The notes under the pieces are model-generated. The model had not been told where the DNA came from, searched no databases, and worked only from the letters and a program-made list of their open reading frames with translations. The position numbers and the translations under genes are program-made. A stretch of DNA of 64,000 nucleotides from positions 4,602,833-4,666,832 of the forward strand of contig NZ_AP017928.1 of assembly GCF_003584645.1 (NCBI RefSeq), in the 5' to 3' direction. Below, in pieces: positions 23,772 to 33,664 of this stretch. The stretch comes from Methylocaldum marinum (lineage in GTDB: Bacteria > Pseudomonadota > Gammaproteobacteria > Methylococcales > Methylococcaceae). Within the stretch, counting starts at the first letter, position 1. Every line of letters starts with the position of its first letter.

Positions 23772-26341
23772 GCTGTTGCGACCGTAACCCGGTATCGCCC
23801 CTGGAGAACCTGCCGGCGGGGCTTTCGTCGCTACCGAGACAGTTGCGGGGCTTCGCCGAGGTGCGCCGCGACCTGCTCCGGGCGCTCGGGGCCGATCCGG
23901 GAGCGCTCGCCGGCTGGCGCCCGTCGGGGGACGATTTCGGGCTGATGTGGCTGGAAATGTGGGCCTACGTGTCCGACGTGCTCGGCTTCTACGACGAGCG
24001 AGCGGCGAACGAAACTTACATTCGCACGGCGGTCCGGCGGCCGTCCTTGCGGCGTATCGTCGAGCTGCTCGGCTACACGCCCAGCTCCGGCGTGGCCGCA
24101 ACCGCCAAAGTGGCGGCGCTCGCCGACGGCGCCGCGGCCGTGACCCTGCCGCCGGCCACCGGTTTCCGCTCCGGCGCTTTCGGCCAGGAGCCGCCCCAGG
24201 TCTTCGAAACCACGGCGGCACACACCATCCATCCGTTGAAGAACCAGTGGAAGCTTACCCGCTTCAAGCGGCGTCCCACGGTGGATGCGGCGCCGGCCGG
24301 CGGGGCGAACGTTCAGACGCTGCTGTTCGAGACCGCCGGGTTCGGACTGGCGGCGGGCGAGCTGGTTTTGTTCGACAGCAGGCAGGCGGGCGCGGCGAAT
24401 CCGGTGGACCCGCCGGTAACGCGGGTCGCCGCGGCCGAGCCCTTCGAAGGCAAGGATGCCCTGACCTACATCCGGGTCGCCCTGGAGCCGGCCGTCAGGA
24501 TCGCGGCGGAAACCGATCTGTCGGCCTTGCGCGCGCGGAGACCGACGCAGACCGCGATGCCGACGAACAATACCCCGGTCATCGAGAACGGCGGCAAGAG
24601 CACGCCGGCGCCGGTCGAGAACGTCTCCGGCGGGACACGGGTTTTCTTCGATCAGGCGCCCGGCACTTTCCGGCGCTCGGACCCGGTCATCGTGGCGCGC
24701 AATCTCGGCAGCGCTGAAGCCGAGTATGCGTTCGGAACCGTCAGTTCGGTGCGGGCCGCTGCGGTGAGACTCAAGAGCATCCCGTCCCAGACCGTGGAGA
24801 TTCCCCAGCCGGACAATAAACCCGACCTGTCGATGACGATCCCTTCGCCGACGGTGGCCGCGACCGAACTGACGCTACAGCCGGCGCTGCCGGCCTCGTT
24901 CGTGTCCAACCCGGAGGAACTGACGTTTCTCCATGACTTCGTCGACGGCGGCCAAGCCACCAACGTCGGCAAGACCGAGCTCGGCGCGGCCGATCTCGCC
25001 GATCCGGAAGGCGTTCCGCTGGACGGAATCGTCGAGCCGCCTCCGGAAGCGGTGGCCGGCGCCACGACTGCGGGACCGGCGCAAACCGGCAATGTGACGG
25101 GCGTGCTGGAACAGGTATTTCTGCTCGCCGATGCGGCCCGCAGCGGTGTGGCGGTCGACGGGCGCATCACCTTCACGGCGGACGGCAGGGCCAGTTTCCA
25201 GGCGCTGTCCGTAGAGCAGCTGCCCGCCGCGCCTTTCCGCCTGCCGCTGACGATCTACGGCAACGTCGTCCAGACCACGCGCGGGGAGAGCGTCTTCGGC
25301 GAGGTTCTGGGCGACGGCAACGCACGGATCGCGAACCAGCGCTTCAAATTGCGCAAGAAGCCGCTGACCTATCTGCCGCTCGCCTCCCCCGGTGCGGGTG
25401 CGATGCCGGTCAGCACCCTCCATGTGTGGGTCAACGGCGTGCTCTGGAACCGGGTGGATACCTTCTTCGGCGCCGGACCCGAGCACACCGTTTATACCGT
25501 GCGCCACGACGATAGCGGGAACACGTTCGTGACCTTCGGCGACGGCGTGCGGGGCGCGCGGCTTCCGTCGGGCGTGAAGAACGTGGTCGCCAATTACCGG
25601 TTCGGGGCGGGGGCGGCCGCGCCGCCGGCCGGGGCCATCACCCAGCTTGCCGGCGCGGTGAAAGGTCTGCGCGGGGTGCGTGCTCCGCTGGCCGCCGACC
25701 CCGGCAAGGACCCGGATCGGCCGGAGCAGCTGCGCACCAACGCTCCCCGCTCGGCATTGCTGTTCGGACGCGCGGTTTCCGCGGCGGACTTCGAGGCCCT
25801 GGCTCGATCGCAGGCGGGCATCGTGCAGGCCAAGGCGGAATGGCTGTGGATTCCGGCGCAAATGCAGGCCGGCGTCGTGGTGCAGTACATCGGCGAGGCC
25901 GATGCGGCGGTCATCGCCGAGGCGCTGCGCGCCCAGGCGGACCCGACGATTCCCATCGAGGTGACGAAAGCCGTGCCGATTCCGGCGACCGTTTCGGTCG
26001 GCGTCGAGGTCGATGAGCGCTACGTGAAAGAGACGGTCGCCGCGGCGGCGCTCGCCGAACTGACCGCGCCCGGAAGCGGCGTGCTGAGCCTCGAGCAGGC
26101 GCGCATCGGCGGAACCTTCTGGCCCAGCGTTCTATACGAGGCGGTCGCCCGGGTGCCGGGCGTCATCGCCGTCAGCGGCCTGAGCTTCTCCACCGGAAGC
26201 GGCGGGCCGCTGCTGTCGAATTCCGCCGGCACCTGTATGGAAACGGGCAAATATCTCGACTTCACCGCGCCGGGCAGCGTAACGGTGACCGGCGTGGATC
26301 CGATCGGCGCCGCGCCGCGGCCCGATGGCGTAGGGGCCTGA
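23768..26341 (+). CDS. Baseplate J/gp6-like protein 2
   Basis: An 857-residue paralogue of the preceding protein, starting at an ATGA overlap. Landmarks are LMWLEMWAYVSDVLGFYDER (about residues 59-78), VTFGDGVRGARLPSGVKNVV with YRFGAGAAAPPAG, and the terminal LEQARIGGTFWPSVLYEAV. Sequence and position mark it as the second wedge partner. The middle is Ala/Val/Thr-rich and strand-like. The gene is followed by the gpI-like gene two bases after its stop. Confidence 0.88.
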   Translation: MSCCDRNPVSPLENLPAGLSSLPRQLRGFAEVRRDLLRALGADPGALAGWRPSGDDFGLMWLEMWAYVSDVLGFYDERAANETYIRTAVRRPSLRRIVELLGYTPSSGVAATAKVAALADGAAAVTLPPATGFRSGAFGQEPPQVFETTAAHTIHPLKNQWKLTRFKRRPTVDAAPAGGANVQTLLFETAGFGLAAGELVLFDSRQAGAANPVDPPVTRVAAAEPFEGKDALTYIRVALEPAVRIAAETDLSALRARRPTQTAMPTNNTPVIENGGKSTPAPVENVSGGTRVFFDQAPGTFRRSDPVIVARNLGSAEAEYAFGTVSSVRAAAVRLKSIPSQTVEIPQPDNKPDLSMTIPSPTVAATELTLQPALPASFVSNPEELTFLHDFVDGGQATNVGKTELGAADLADPEGVPLDGIVEPPPEAVAGATTAGPAQTGNVTGVLEQVFLLADAARSGVAVDGRITFTADGRASFQALSVEQLPAAPFRLPLTIYGNVVQTTRGESVFGEVLGDGNARIANQRFKLRKKPLTYLPLASPGAGAMPVSTLHVWVNGVLWNRVDTFFGAGPEHTVYTVRHDDSGNTFVTFGDGVRGARLPSGVKNVVANYRFGAGAAAPPAGAITQLAGAVKGLRGVRAPLAADPGKDPDRPEQLRTNAPRSALLFGRAVSAADFEALARSQAGIVQAKAEWLWIPAQMQAGVVVQYIGEADAAVIAEALRAQADPTIPIEVTKAVPIPATVSVGVEVDERYVKETVAAAALAELTAPGSGVLSLEQARIGGTFWPSVLYEAVARVPGVIAVSGLSFSTGSGGPLLSNSAGTCMETGKYLDFTAPGSVTVTGVDPIGAAPRPDGVGA

Positions 26342-26343
26342 CC

Positions 26344-29300
26344 ATGAACGACGCGAATGCAGTCCGGGACGGTTACGAGAGCTACTACACCGAGAAGCTG
26401 TGGCAGCTGGTGCCTGAGGTCTACCGCAACGAGGACGGCATTGCCGCGAATCCGGGCGTCCTCCGGCGGATCGTGGAGCTGATCGGCGCCGAGGCCGCGC
26501 GCAGCCGCCGCTCCATCGACCGCCTGTGGGAAGACCAGCATATCGAAACTTGCGACGACTGGGCGGTGCCCTACATCGGCGATCTGGTCGGCGCGCGGCT
26601 GGTTTCGGCGCAGGACCGCCGGGGGCGCCGCGTCGATGTCGCCAACGCCGTGAGGTTCCGACGGCGGCGGGGAACGCCGGATTTGCTGGATACCCTGGTG
26701 CGGGCCATGTCCGGCTGGGACGTGGTATTGGTGGAAGGTTTCCGGCGGTTGGCCAGGACCCGGCACCGGCTCGATCCCGTACCCCGGGCCGGCGGCTTTT
26801 TCACCGGGACGCTCCCGGGCGGCACCGCCGATCTGCGCCGCCCGGCGGGCGCGGAAATCGCCGACGGTCCGTTCGACGAGTACTTCCACACCCTGGACGC
26901 GCGCTTGCTGCGGGGGCGCGACGGGCGCTTCGGCATCACCAAGCTCAACTTCCATCTGTATCGCCTGAGCGCTTACCGGATGACCGCGGTGGACCCCGTG
27001 GAACTGGCCGATCCCGGCGGCGAGGGCTTTCCGCGCACTTTCACGATCGATCCGAGCGGACGCGACATCCCCTTGTTCATCGACGCGGACCCGCCCGACC
27101 CGGACGCCGTCGCCGCCCTGCCGGGCCCGCTTTCGCGCCCGGGCTGCGGACAGCCGTTCGAATGGGACGTCACCCAGTCGATGCGTTGCCGGCTGCTCGG
27201 ACACGTCGCCTATCAGCTTACGCCCAGTCATATCGAGGCGCTGCGCCAGCTCGCCAACCCGCCGACCCCGGCCGACGAGCAAGCCCTGTTCCGGGTGCCG
27301 GAAATACGATTCGCGAGCGAACAGGCGCTCAGGCGGAGGCTGCAGGACTTCGGCGCGGGCATCCCGGACAATCCGCCGGACTGGTATCGGACACTGGTGG
27401 CGCTCGGCCTGATGGCGCGGACCGGCAAGGCCAGGCTTTACCCGGCGCAGGTGGAGATCCTGGCCGGAGCGCCGTTCTCGACCGCGGCGGTTTCCGCGGC
27501 AAACCTCTCCAGCCGCGCATGCCATCCCGAGCCGGAAGGCAACCTGGCGGAACTCCTGATCTGTCCCGAGCAGGGACGGTTCGCCCGCGTGCCGCCCGGC
27601 GAGCCCGGCTTCGATCCGCTGGTGGGTCTCTATCACTACGGGTTTTCCGGCGACGTGGGCGCGGGACCCTATCTCCGCGATCCGATTCCGCAGGACGAGG
27701 TCCCCTCCCGCGTCGCCTCCGACGGCACGGTGCCGGATGGCGGGGTTCTCCAGGGCGACGGCCTATTGATTGACGACAACCGCACTTATTCGCTGTCCAT
27801 CCGCGCCGACACCCCGATCGAAAACGCGGTGCTGCAAGCGGGACCTCAGCGCCGGCCCTATGTGCTGCTCGCCGAAGGCGGCGCCAACCTGGTTCCGCAA
27901 TCCGGGGATACGAGATTTCTGATCGACGGCGGCTGGTACGGCGTCAACGACCCGGGCAACCCGCCGGCGGCGGGCGCGGTCGCCGATTTCGTGATCGAGG
28001 GTGCGGCGGGAGCAGGCCCCGAAGAGTTCGACTTCGACCGGATCGAAATCCGCTTCGCCACCTTCGACCCCGGCGGCGCGCGCGCCGACGGCCTGCGCAT
28101 CCCGGCCCTGCGTTTGCTGGTGCGGGCACGGGTGCGCAAGCTCATGATTCGCCGCTCCATCATGGGTCCGGTTCACGTGGTGCGCGACAACCCCGACGAT
28201 CCTTCGACGGTCGAGGAACTCTTGATCTGCGAATCGATCGTGGATGCGCGGGAGACGGCCGATCGGCGGGCAGTGTCGAACCCGTTCGGGACCACCGTGA
28301 TCGAGAGCTCGACCCTGTTCGGAGATGTCTCGTCGGCCGTGCTCAAGGCATCGGACTCGATCGTCGACGGCCGGGTCAGCGTGGTGAACAACCAGGCCGG
28401 CTGCTTCCGCTTCAGCGCCAGCGAACCCGGCGAAGGCGTCAGAATGCCCCCCCGCTACCGCGACTTTCACGCACCGATTCCGGAATCCGCGTTCAATTCG
28501 ACGCGCTTCGGCGACCCGCAGTACGCGCAATTGTCGATCGTGGCGCCGCAACCGCTGTTGCGGGGTGCCGAAAACGGGTCGGAGATGGGCGTGTTCTCGT
28601 TTCTGCTGACCCCGATCCGGCTGGCGAGCGTGCGCGCCAAGGTCAACGAATTCGGCCCCGTCGGCCTGTTGGCTCAATACCTCTTCGAGGGCGATTACCG
28701 GCTGCCGCCGCTGGTCGAGTTCGGCGTCTCGAATCCGCCCCCGGAGCCCGGCGGTCTGATACCGCCCCCGGAGCCGGGCGATGTCATCCCGCAACCGCCG
28801 CCGCCGGAGCCGCCGCCGCTTCCGACCGCCTGCCCGGACCAGGCATCGCCGCTGCGGCCGCCTTCGCCGGCGATACGGCCCGTGCTCATCGATCCGGCAA
28901 GCCTGGATATCAACGGCGCTCCGGCCTTCTGGCGCGGGGTCGACTGGCGGCCGGACGCGTTTCCGGTCGCGGAGCCCGAAGGCGAATCCCCGGTCGGCAT
29001 TCCTTTCGACAAGGTCCGCATCCTGCTCGAATACGATGCCCGCTTCGGCACGCTTCCGGCCGAGCAGGGCTGGAAGCCGAACGCCGAAGAGGCGGCCGCC
29101 CTTTTCAAGCTGGACGGGGAAGGGGCTTTACGATTCGAGATCGGCAATCGGCCGGCATTTTTCACCGCGCAGGCCGGCCCGGAAAAAGAGCCGCCGATCC
29201 AGGTCCATGCTTATGTCGGCGTTTTTCCCGAACAGATCTCGGACCTACCCGAAGAGAGCTTGGAAGGATTCGAACAGCGTGTGGAAGCGAACGATCCGGG

Positions 29301-29985
29301 AAAGACCTTCCGCGGCATGCGCGCCGACTGGGGGACGTCGCGGGACCGGAATGCGCTCCATTATCTCAGCCTGGACGGCAAGAAAATCCTGGGATCTCCG
29401 GAACCGTCGGAGGACAGGCGGCGTGTCTGGCATGAACTCTCGCTGCAGGCCGATTACCGGGAGGGCCTGACCTTGCTGAGCCTCGACGGCGAGACCGGAC
29501 AGCTCAAGCTCAGCGAATTCGGAAGGTCGCGGGACAGCGCCGAACACGCCGGCCTGCGGGCCGTTTTCGGGTTCCGCGGGAAGAAAGGCCATATCGCCGG
29601 ACGGCTCAGGAATTTCGTGGTTTCCGCGCCGGGGCGGTACATCCGGGCGTGGATGCGGGCGGAAGCGCCGGCGCATGCGCCGGTACTGAGGCTCGGGTTC
29701 GTGACGCGGGAGCGCGTCTCCGGTGGCGTTCGGTTCCGGGTTCGCTACGGCGTCGCGAAGCCGGACGAGCCGGTCTTGATCCCGATGCGCCTGGCGGAAG
29801 CCACGCTCGAACTCGACGATGCCGAACCGGGCCGGGAAGTGCGGCTCGAGATACCGCTGGATGCGGCGCGTGCGAAAGATGCGCTGGTATTGACGCTGGA
29901 GCGGGATTCGCGGCATCGCGAGGACACGCTCGAGACGGGCATTCGGCTGGTCAGCGCGGCGTTGACCGACGGACACAGCGGTTGA
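26344..29985 (+). CDS. gpI-like tail protein with large C-terminal extension
   Basis: A 1213-residue protein. The first 200 residues match phage tail protein I-type proteins (YTEKLWQLVPEVYRNED; DDWAVPYIGDLVGARLVS; RRRGTPDLLDTLVRAMSGWD), which join fibres to the baseplate. A long beta-rich middle has rung-like repeats (IMGPVHVVRDN; ESIVDARETADR; STLFGDVSSAVLKASDSIVD) suggesting a beta-helix. A proline-rich hinge (about residues 797-842; GGLIPPPEPGDVIPQPPPPE) leads to a C-terminal region that looks like a lectin/LamG-type sandwich. It probably forms the baseplate rim and an arm toward the fibres. Confidence 0.8.
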   Translation: MNDANAVRDGYESYYTEKLWQLVPEVYRNEDGIAANPGVLRRIVELIGAEAARSRRSIDRLWEDQHIETCDDWAVPYIGDLVGARLVSAQDRRGRRVDVANAVRFRRRRGTPDLLDTLVRAMSGWDVVLVEGFRRLARTRHRLDPVPRAGGFFTGTLPGGTADLRRPAGAEIADGPFDEYFHTLDARLLRGRDGRFGITKLNFHLYRLSAYRMTAVDPVELADPGGEGFPRTFTIDPSGRDIPLFIDADPPDPDAVAALPGPLSRPGCGQPFEWDVTQSMRCRLLGHVAYQLTPSHIEALRQLANPPTPADEQALFRVPEIRFASEQALRRRLQDFGAGIPDNPPDWYRTLVALGLMARTGKARLYPAQVEILAGAPFSTAAVSAANLSSRACHPEPEGNLAELLICPEQGRFARVPPGEPGFDPLVGLYHYGFSGDVGAGPYLRDPIPQDEVPSRVASDGTVPDGGVLQGDGLLIDDNRTYSLSIRADTPIENAVLQAGPQRRPYVLLAEGGANLVPQSGDTRFLIDGGWYGVNDPGNPPAAGAVADFVIEGAAGAGPEEFDFDRIEIRFATFDPGGARADGLRIPALRLLVRARVRKLMIRRSIMGPVHVVRDNPDDPSTVEELLICESIVDARETADRRAVSNPFGTTVIESSTLFGDVSSAVLKASDSIVDGRVSVVNNQAGCFRFSASEPGEGVRMPPRYRDFHAPIPESAFNSTRFGDPQYAQLSIVAPQPLLRGAENGSEMGVFSFLLTPIRLASVRAKVNEFGPVGLLAQYLFEGDYRLPPLVEFGVSNPPPEPGGLIPPPEPGDVIPQPPPPEPPPLPTACPDQASPLRPPSPAIRPVLIDPASLDINGAPAFWRGVDWRPDAFPVAEPEGESPVGIPFDKVRILLEYDARFGTLPAEQGWKPNAEEAAALFKLDGEGALRFEIGNRPAFFTAQAGPEKEPPIQVHAYVGVFPEQISDLPEESLEGFEQRVEANDPGKTFRGMRADWGTSRDRNALHYLSLDGKKILGSPEPSEDRRRVWHELSLQADYREGLTLLSLDGETGQLKLSEFGRSRDSAEHAGLRAVFGFRGKKGHIAGRLRNFVVSAPGRYIRAWMRAEAPAHAPVLRLGFVTRERVSGGVRFRVRYGVAKPDEPVLIPMRLAEATLELDDAEPGREVRLEIPLDAARAKDALVLTLERDSRHREDTLETGIRLVSAALTDGHSG

Positions 29986-29998
29986 GGGGGAAACAGTT

Positions 29999-32900
29999 AT
30001 GGCGAATCCGGACATCAGCCGCTATCTGAACCAGCCGGGAAAGCACTACGCCGGCGCGCGCCTTCAGCAGGGGCGTCCGCTGCTCGATTCGGACTTCAAC
30101 GAAAACGCCGAAGCCCACAGCGACGATTTGCGCGCAGCGCTGCTCGATGCGATCGGGCCGGCTGCCAGCCCGGACAACGGGTTTCTGCCGGCTTTAAAGG
30201 TCGGCGACGTCGTCGATGCAAAACTGGTGCGCTTCGGCGCGTTTTCCCGGGCCTTCGTTCTCGACTACACGCTGAGGCCCGGCGCCATGTACCTCGGCGG
30301 GGTCTTATGGGAGCAGAGCGACTCGGAGTCGGTGATTTTTCAGCGCGAGTTTCTCCAGATGGGCGCGGCGACGGCGCCGCGGGCGGCCATCGGCGAACAG
30401 CGCCAGCTCGCTTATCTGCGCGGCTGGGAACAGCCGGTCACGGCGATCGAGGACGGCGAAATCCTGGAGCCCGCGCTGGGAGGCGCCGATGCGGCGACGC
30501 GGGTCCGCCGGGTCCGGCGGGTGGAGGTCCGCGGGGTGCAGTCGACGGATTGCGCCGCGGCGTTCGAGGAAGTACTGGAAGACCTGGGCAACGGCGATAC
30601 GGTTTCCTACGACCCCGCCACCTGCGAGCTGCGCTCGAATGCTCGCCTCAGGATGACGTTCCGGGGTGAGCCCGCGGTCGCGTGCGGGCCGTGCAAACCG
30701 GCTCTCGAAGGACGTTACCTGGGGAGCGAGAGCCAAACCATCCGTATCATGCTGGCCGCGCCGGATCGCTACGTGTGGGCCTTCGACAACGCGGCTCCGC
30801 TGTACCGCGTCCGGCTGGTGCTCGACGGGGCGGGCGGCGCGCGCATCGAGATGCTGACCCCGCCCAGGGATACCCATCATTACCCGCGCCAGAACACCGT
30901 GGTCGAGTTCCTGCCCTGGGAAGCGCTGATCGAAAACGGCCAGCCGCAGGGCGGCAAGATCGCCGGAGAAACCGTCAAGAACGAGCGGATCGCCGCGCGC
31001 GCGGGCTTCTTCGCCGAAGCCGACGGTCCCTACGATGCTGCGGCGCGAACGTTTCACGTGCGGCTCGCGTCCGGCGCCGCGCTGCAAATCGGCGTCGGCG
31101 AGGGCAGGACCGATTCCAAGGCCGAGGCGGCGGCGGTCGCGAATCTCAAGTCCGGGACCGGTTCCCTGGAAGACGGTTTCGCGCTGCGCTGGGACGATAG
31201 TCACCCGTACGCCGGCCAGCTCAATCCCACGGAAGGCGGCTCGGAAGGTTTCGTGGCTTATCTCTACATGCGGGTCTGGCACCTGAAGCCGCCCGATGCC
31301 CCGCTCACCATCCCGACCTCGTCCGGCCAGGCGCTGGGGCAAACCGGCCTGGTTCCGGTATTCACCGGGCGCGGACGTCCCGGGGACTTCTGGACCATCG
31401 CCGTGCGCCCGGAAGCGCCGGACGAAATCCTGCCGCGCGAAATCATGCTGGAAGGCGGCTTGCCGCCGCACGGGCCGCGCGAGGTCGTGGCGCCGATCAG
31501 CCTGGTGGCCTGGCGCTCGGCGAGCGGTTTTGCCCACCGGGTGATCGCGATCGAGGACTGCCGGCCCACGCTGCCGGCGCTGACCGAGCGCGGCTGCTGC
31601 ACGTATCAGGTCGGTCCCGGCGGCGATTTCGACACCATCCAGGCCGCGCTGGACGCGCTGCCGGTAAGCGGCGGGCGGATCTGCGTGAGACCCGGCGTCT
31701 ACCCGGAGGAAATCCGCATCGCCGGGAAAAGCAATGTCGTGGTGACCGGCTGCGGCGGGCGCACCCGGATCGCATCGCCCGAGAGCGCCGCCGGTAAAGT
31801 CCTGGTCAGCCTCGAACCGGCGGCGGACGGCGGCAACATCGGCATTCGCGATCTGGCCATCGAAGCGCGCGGGCAGATCGGCATTCGCATGGCGGGCGGA
31901 AGCCGCGTCGAACTTGGCCGGATCGATCTCACCGCAGCGGCCAGCGAGACCGCCGGGCCGATGAGCGCCATCCATGTCGCCGGCACCGGCGATGTGCGGA
32001 TCACCCGCTGCCGGGTCGAGATGAGCGGGGCTTTCAGCAATCACGCCGCGATTTACGTCGACACCCCCGGCGGGGCGCTGATCGAGGACAACAGCATCGA
32101 GACGCTCCCGGCCGGAGACGATCACTTCAGCTATGCCTGGGGCGGTATTCAAATCGCCGGAGGTTCGCGCGACATCGAGATACGCGGCAATCTCATCCGC
32201 GGCGGACGCGGGCATGGCATCACCCTGGGCAGCGTCGCGTTTCGTGCGCTGGACGGCAGCCGGCTCGATGTCGAGGGCGCCGGGCGCGGGCAGTCGAATC
32301 CGGAGCCTCCTTTCGCCCTGACCGGCATCATCCGGCCGATCGGGGTCATCGGCGACCCGGACGGCAACGGCAGCACGGAATTTTTTCCGGAGCCGCAGCC
32401 CGCCATTGAAGACCTGGTCATCTCGGACAATCATGTCGAGGGCGTCGGCGGGAGCGGCATTTCCTCCCCGGCGCTCGATGTGGACCATGACGAGCGCGTG
32501 ACCGGGCCGCCCCTGTGCTACCGTCGAACCACGTTCGCGGCGAGGAATCTCGTGATCGAGAGCAATCGCATCCTCGACAACCTCCGCCAGCCGATGGATA
32601 ACAAGGGCGAACGGGCGGCGTTCGGCGGCATCGTGCTCTCGGACGCGATCCGGGCCACGCTGCGCGGCAACCTCGTCGAAGGAAACGGAGCCGGGCTCGA
32701 CGCGCCGGTTTGCGGCACCTGCGTGGCGCACGGCGAATATGTGACGATCGTCGCGAACCGAATCCGCGGCAACGGTGCCCTGAAGTCCGGCGGGGACGGG
32801 AACTTCGGCCCCCGATTCCGGGGCGGTATCGTGGTAGCGGCCCCGGAGATCGCAAGGCGAGGGGGCGTGGTGACCGAGCACAGTCCGCGCAATATTCACC

Positions 32901-33664
32901 TGCGGCGGAATGTGGTCGATCAGCGCGGAGCGCCGGCGGCTTTCGTGCTGTCACAGGGCGCCTGCCGCATCACGGGCAATCACTTCCACTCGTACGAGCC
33001 GAACCCGGACATCCCCGGACCGACGGTGCTGGTCGTTGCGGCCGGCAAGCCCTGGGAGGCGGTCGATCTTCCCGAGGGCGAGCCGAACCCGGACCGATGG
33101 CAGCAGCCGGAGGGTTCCCGGGAATACCTGAACGGCCGCGCCCAGGAATGGCCGGAAGGCGATGGCGGCGCCCTCTCGTTCAGCGGCAACCAGGTCACCA
33201 CCAACGGCGCCGGCACGCCGCCCGAGGGCGGTTTCGGCGCATGGCTGGTCTCCTTCGACCATGTCGCCGTGACCGGCAACCAGTTCGCGGCGCGCAGTCC
33301 GAAACCCTCCACGCTTCCGCAGGTGACGGCGATCGGCCTCACGGCGGACGTTGCCGTCAACCGCGTCGCGGAGACCCTGGAGGCGGCGCAGATCTCGCTC
33401 GCGGCGATGGCGCCGATGTTGACCGCGTGCGCGGACAATCATCTCACCCACTGTCCGGCCGTGTTCGGCTGCGCCAATCACGGAAATCCGGATTATTTTC
33501 TAAGCGAAGACAACCTGGTCTGGTTCCGGCCGCCGGGGGGCCGGTGCGAATCGCCGGCCGAGCCGGTAATGGCGGACCTCAAGCGCTTGTGCTCGATTCT
33601 GTTCGGGCGCACCCCCGGAATAACAACTTACGATTTCACCGTCGTTCGCGGTGCACAACTATGA
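29999..33664 (+). CDS. DUF6519/beta-helix fibre-like protein 1
   Basis: A 1221-residue protein. The N-terminal DUF6519-type domain reads YLNQPGKHYAGARLQQGRPL followed by DSDFNENAE, and is shared with the next gene. From about residue 540 it becomes a right-handed parallel beta-helix of the pectate-lyase kind (GGDFDTIQAALDALPVSGGR; VVVTGCGGRTRI; many N-x-I/V rungs). No secretion signal is present, fitting attachment to an injection particle. Phage and eCIS proteins of this build usually act as receptor-binding or surface-degrading fibres; the target is unknown. A strong GAGGGGGAA lies upstream. The stop overlaps the next start. Confidence 0.75.
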   Translation: MANPDISRYLNQPGKHYAGARLQQGRPLLDSDFNENAEAHSDDLRAALLDAIGPAASPDNGFLPALKVGDVVDAKLVRFGAFSRAFVLDYTLRPGAMYLGGVLWEQSDSESVIFQREFLQMGAATAPRAAIGEQRQLAYLRGWEQPVTAIEDGEILEPALGGADAATRVRRVRRVEVRGVQSTDCAAAFEEVLEDLGNGDTVSYDPATCELRSNARLRMTFRGEPAVACGPCKPALEGRYLGSESQTIRIMLAAPDRYVWAFDNAAPLYRVRLVLDGAGGARIEMLTPPRDTHHYPRQNTVVEFLPWEALIENGQPQGGKIAGETVKNERIAARAGFFAEADGPYDAAARTFHVRLASGAALQIGVGEGRTDSKAEAAAVANLKSGTGSLEDGFALRWDDSHPYAGQLNPTEGGSEGFVAYLYMRVWHLKPPDAPLTIPTSSGQALGQTGLVPVFTGRGRPGDFWTIAVRPEAPDEILPREIMLEGGLPPHGPREVVAPISLVAWRSASGFAHRVIAIEDCRPTLPALTERGCCTYQVGPGGDFDTIQAALDALPVSGGRICVRPGVYPEEIRIAGKSNVVVTGCGGRTRIASPESAAGKVLVSLEPAADGGNIGIRDLAIEARGQIGIRMAGGSRVELGRIDLTAAASETAGPMSAIHVAGTGDVRITRCRVEMSGAFSNHAAIYVDTPGGALIEDNSIETLPAGDDHFSYAWGGIQIAGGSRDIEIRGNLIRGGRGHGITLGSVAFRALDGSRLDVEGAGRGQSNPEPPFALTGIIRPIGVIGDPDGNGSTEFFPEPQPAIEDLVISDNHVEGVGGSGISSPALDVDHDERVTGPPLCYRRTTFAARNLVIESNRILDNLRQPMDNKGERAAFGGIVLSDAIRATLRGNLVEGNGAGLDAPVCGTCVAHGEYVTIVANRIRGNGALKSGGDGNFGPRFRGGIVVAAPEIARRGGVVTEHSPRNIHLRRNVVDQRGAPAAFVLSQGACRITGNHFHSYEPNPDIPGPTVLVVAAGKPWEAVDLPEGEPNPDRWQQPEGSREYLNGRAQEWPEGDGGALSFSGNQVTTNGAGTPPEGGFGAWLVSFDHVAVTGNQFAARSPKPSTLPQVTAIGLTADVAVNRVAETLEAAQISLAAMAPMLTACADNHLTHCPAVFGCANHGNPDYFLSEDNLVWFRPPGGRCESPAEPVMADLKRLCSILFGRTPGITTYDFTVVRGAQL

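Noticed and set aside
30305..32899. Long minus-strand open frame (864 codons) opposite fibre 1
   Set aside because: Antisense shadow of the DUF6519/beta-helix gene; Arg/Gly/His-rich without recognisable motifs.
32710..33660. Upstream extension of the second fibre frame
   Set aside because: It overlaps the end of fibre 1 in another frame. The DUF6519 start at 33661 aligns with that of fibre 1.
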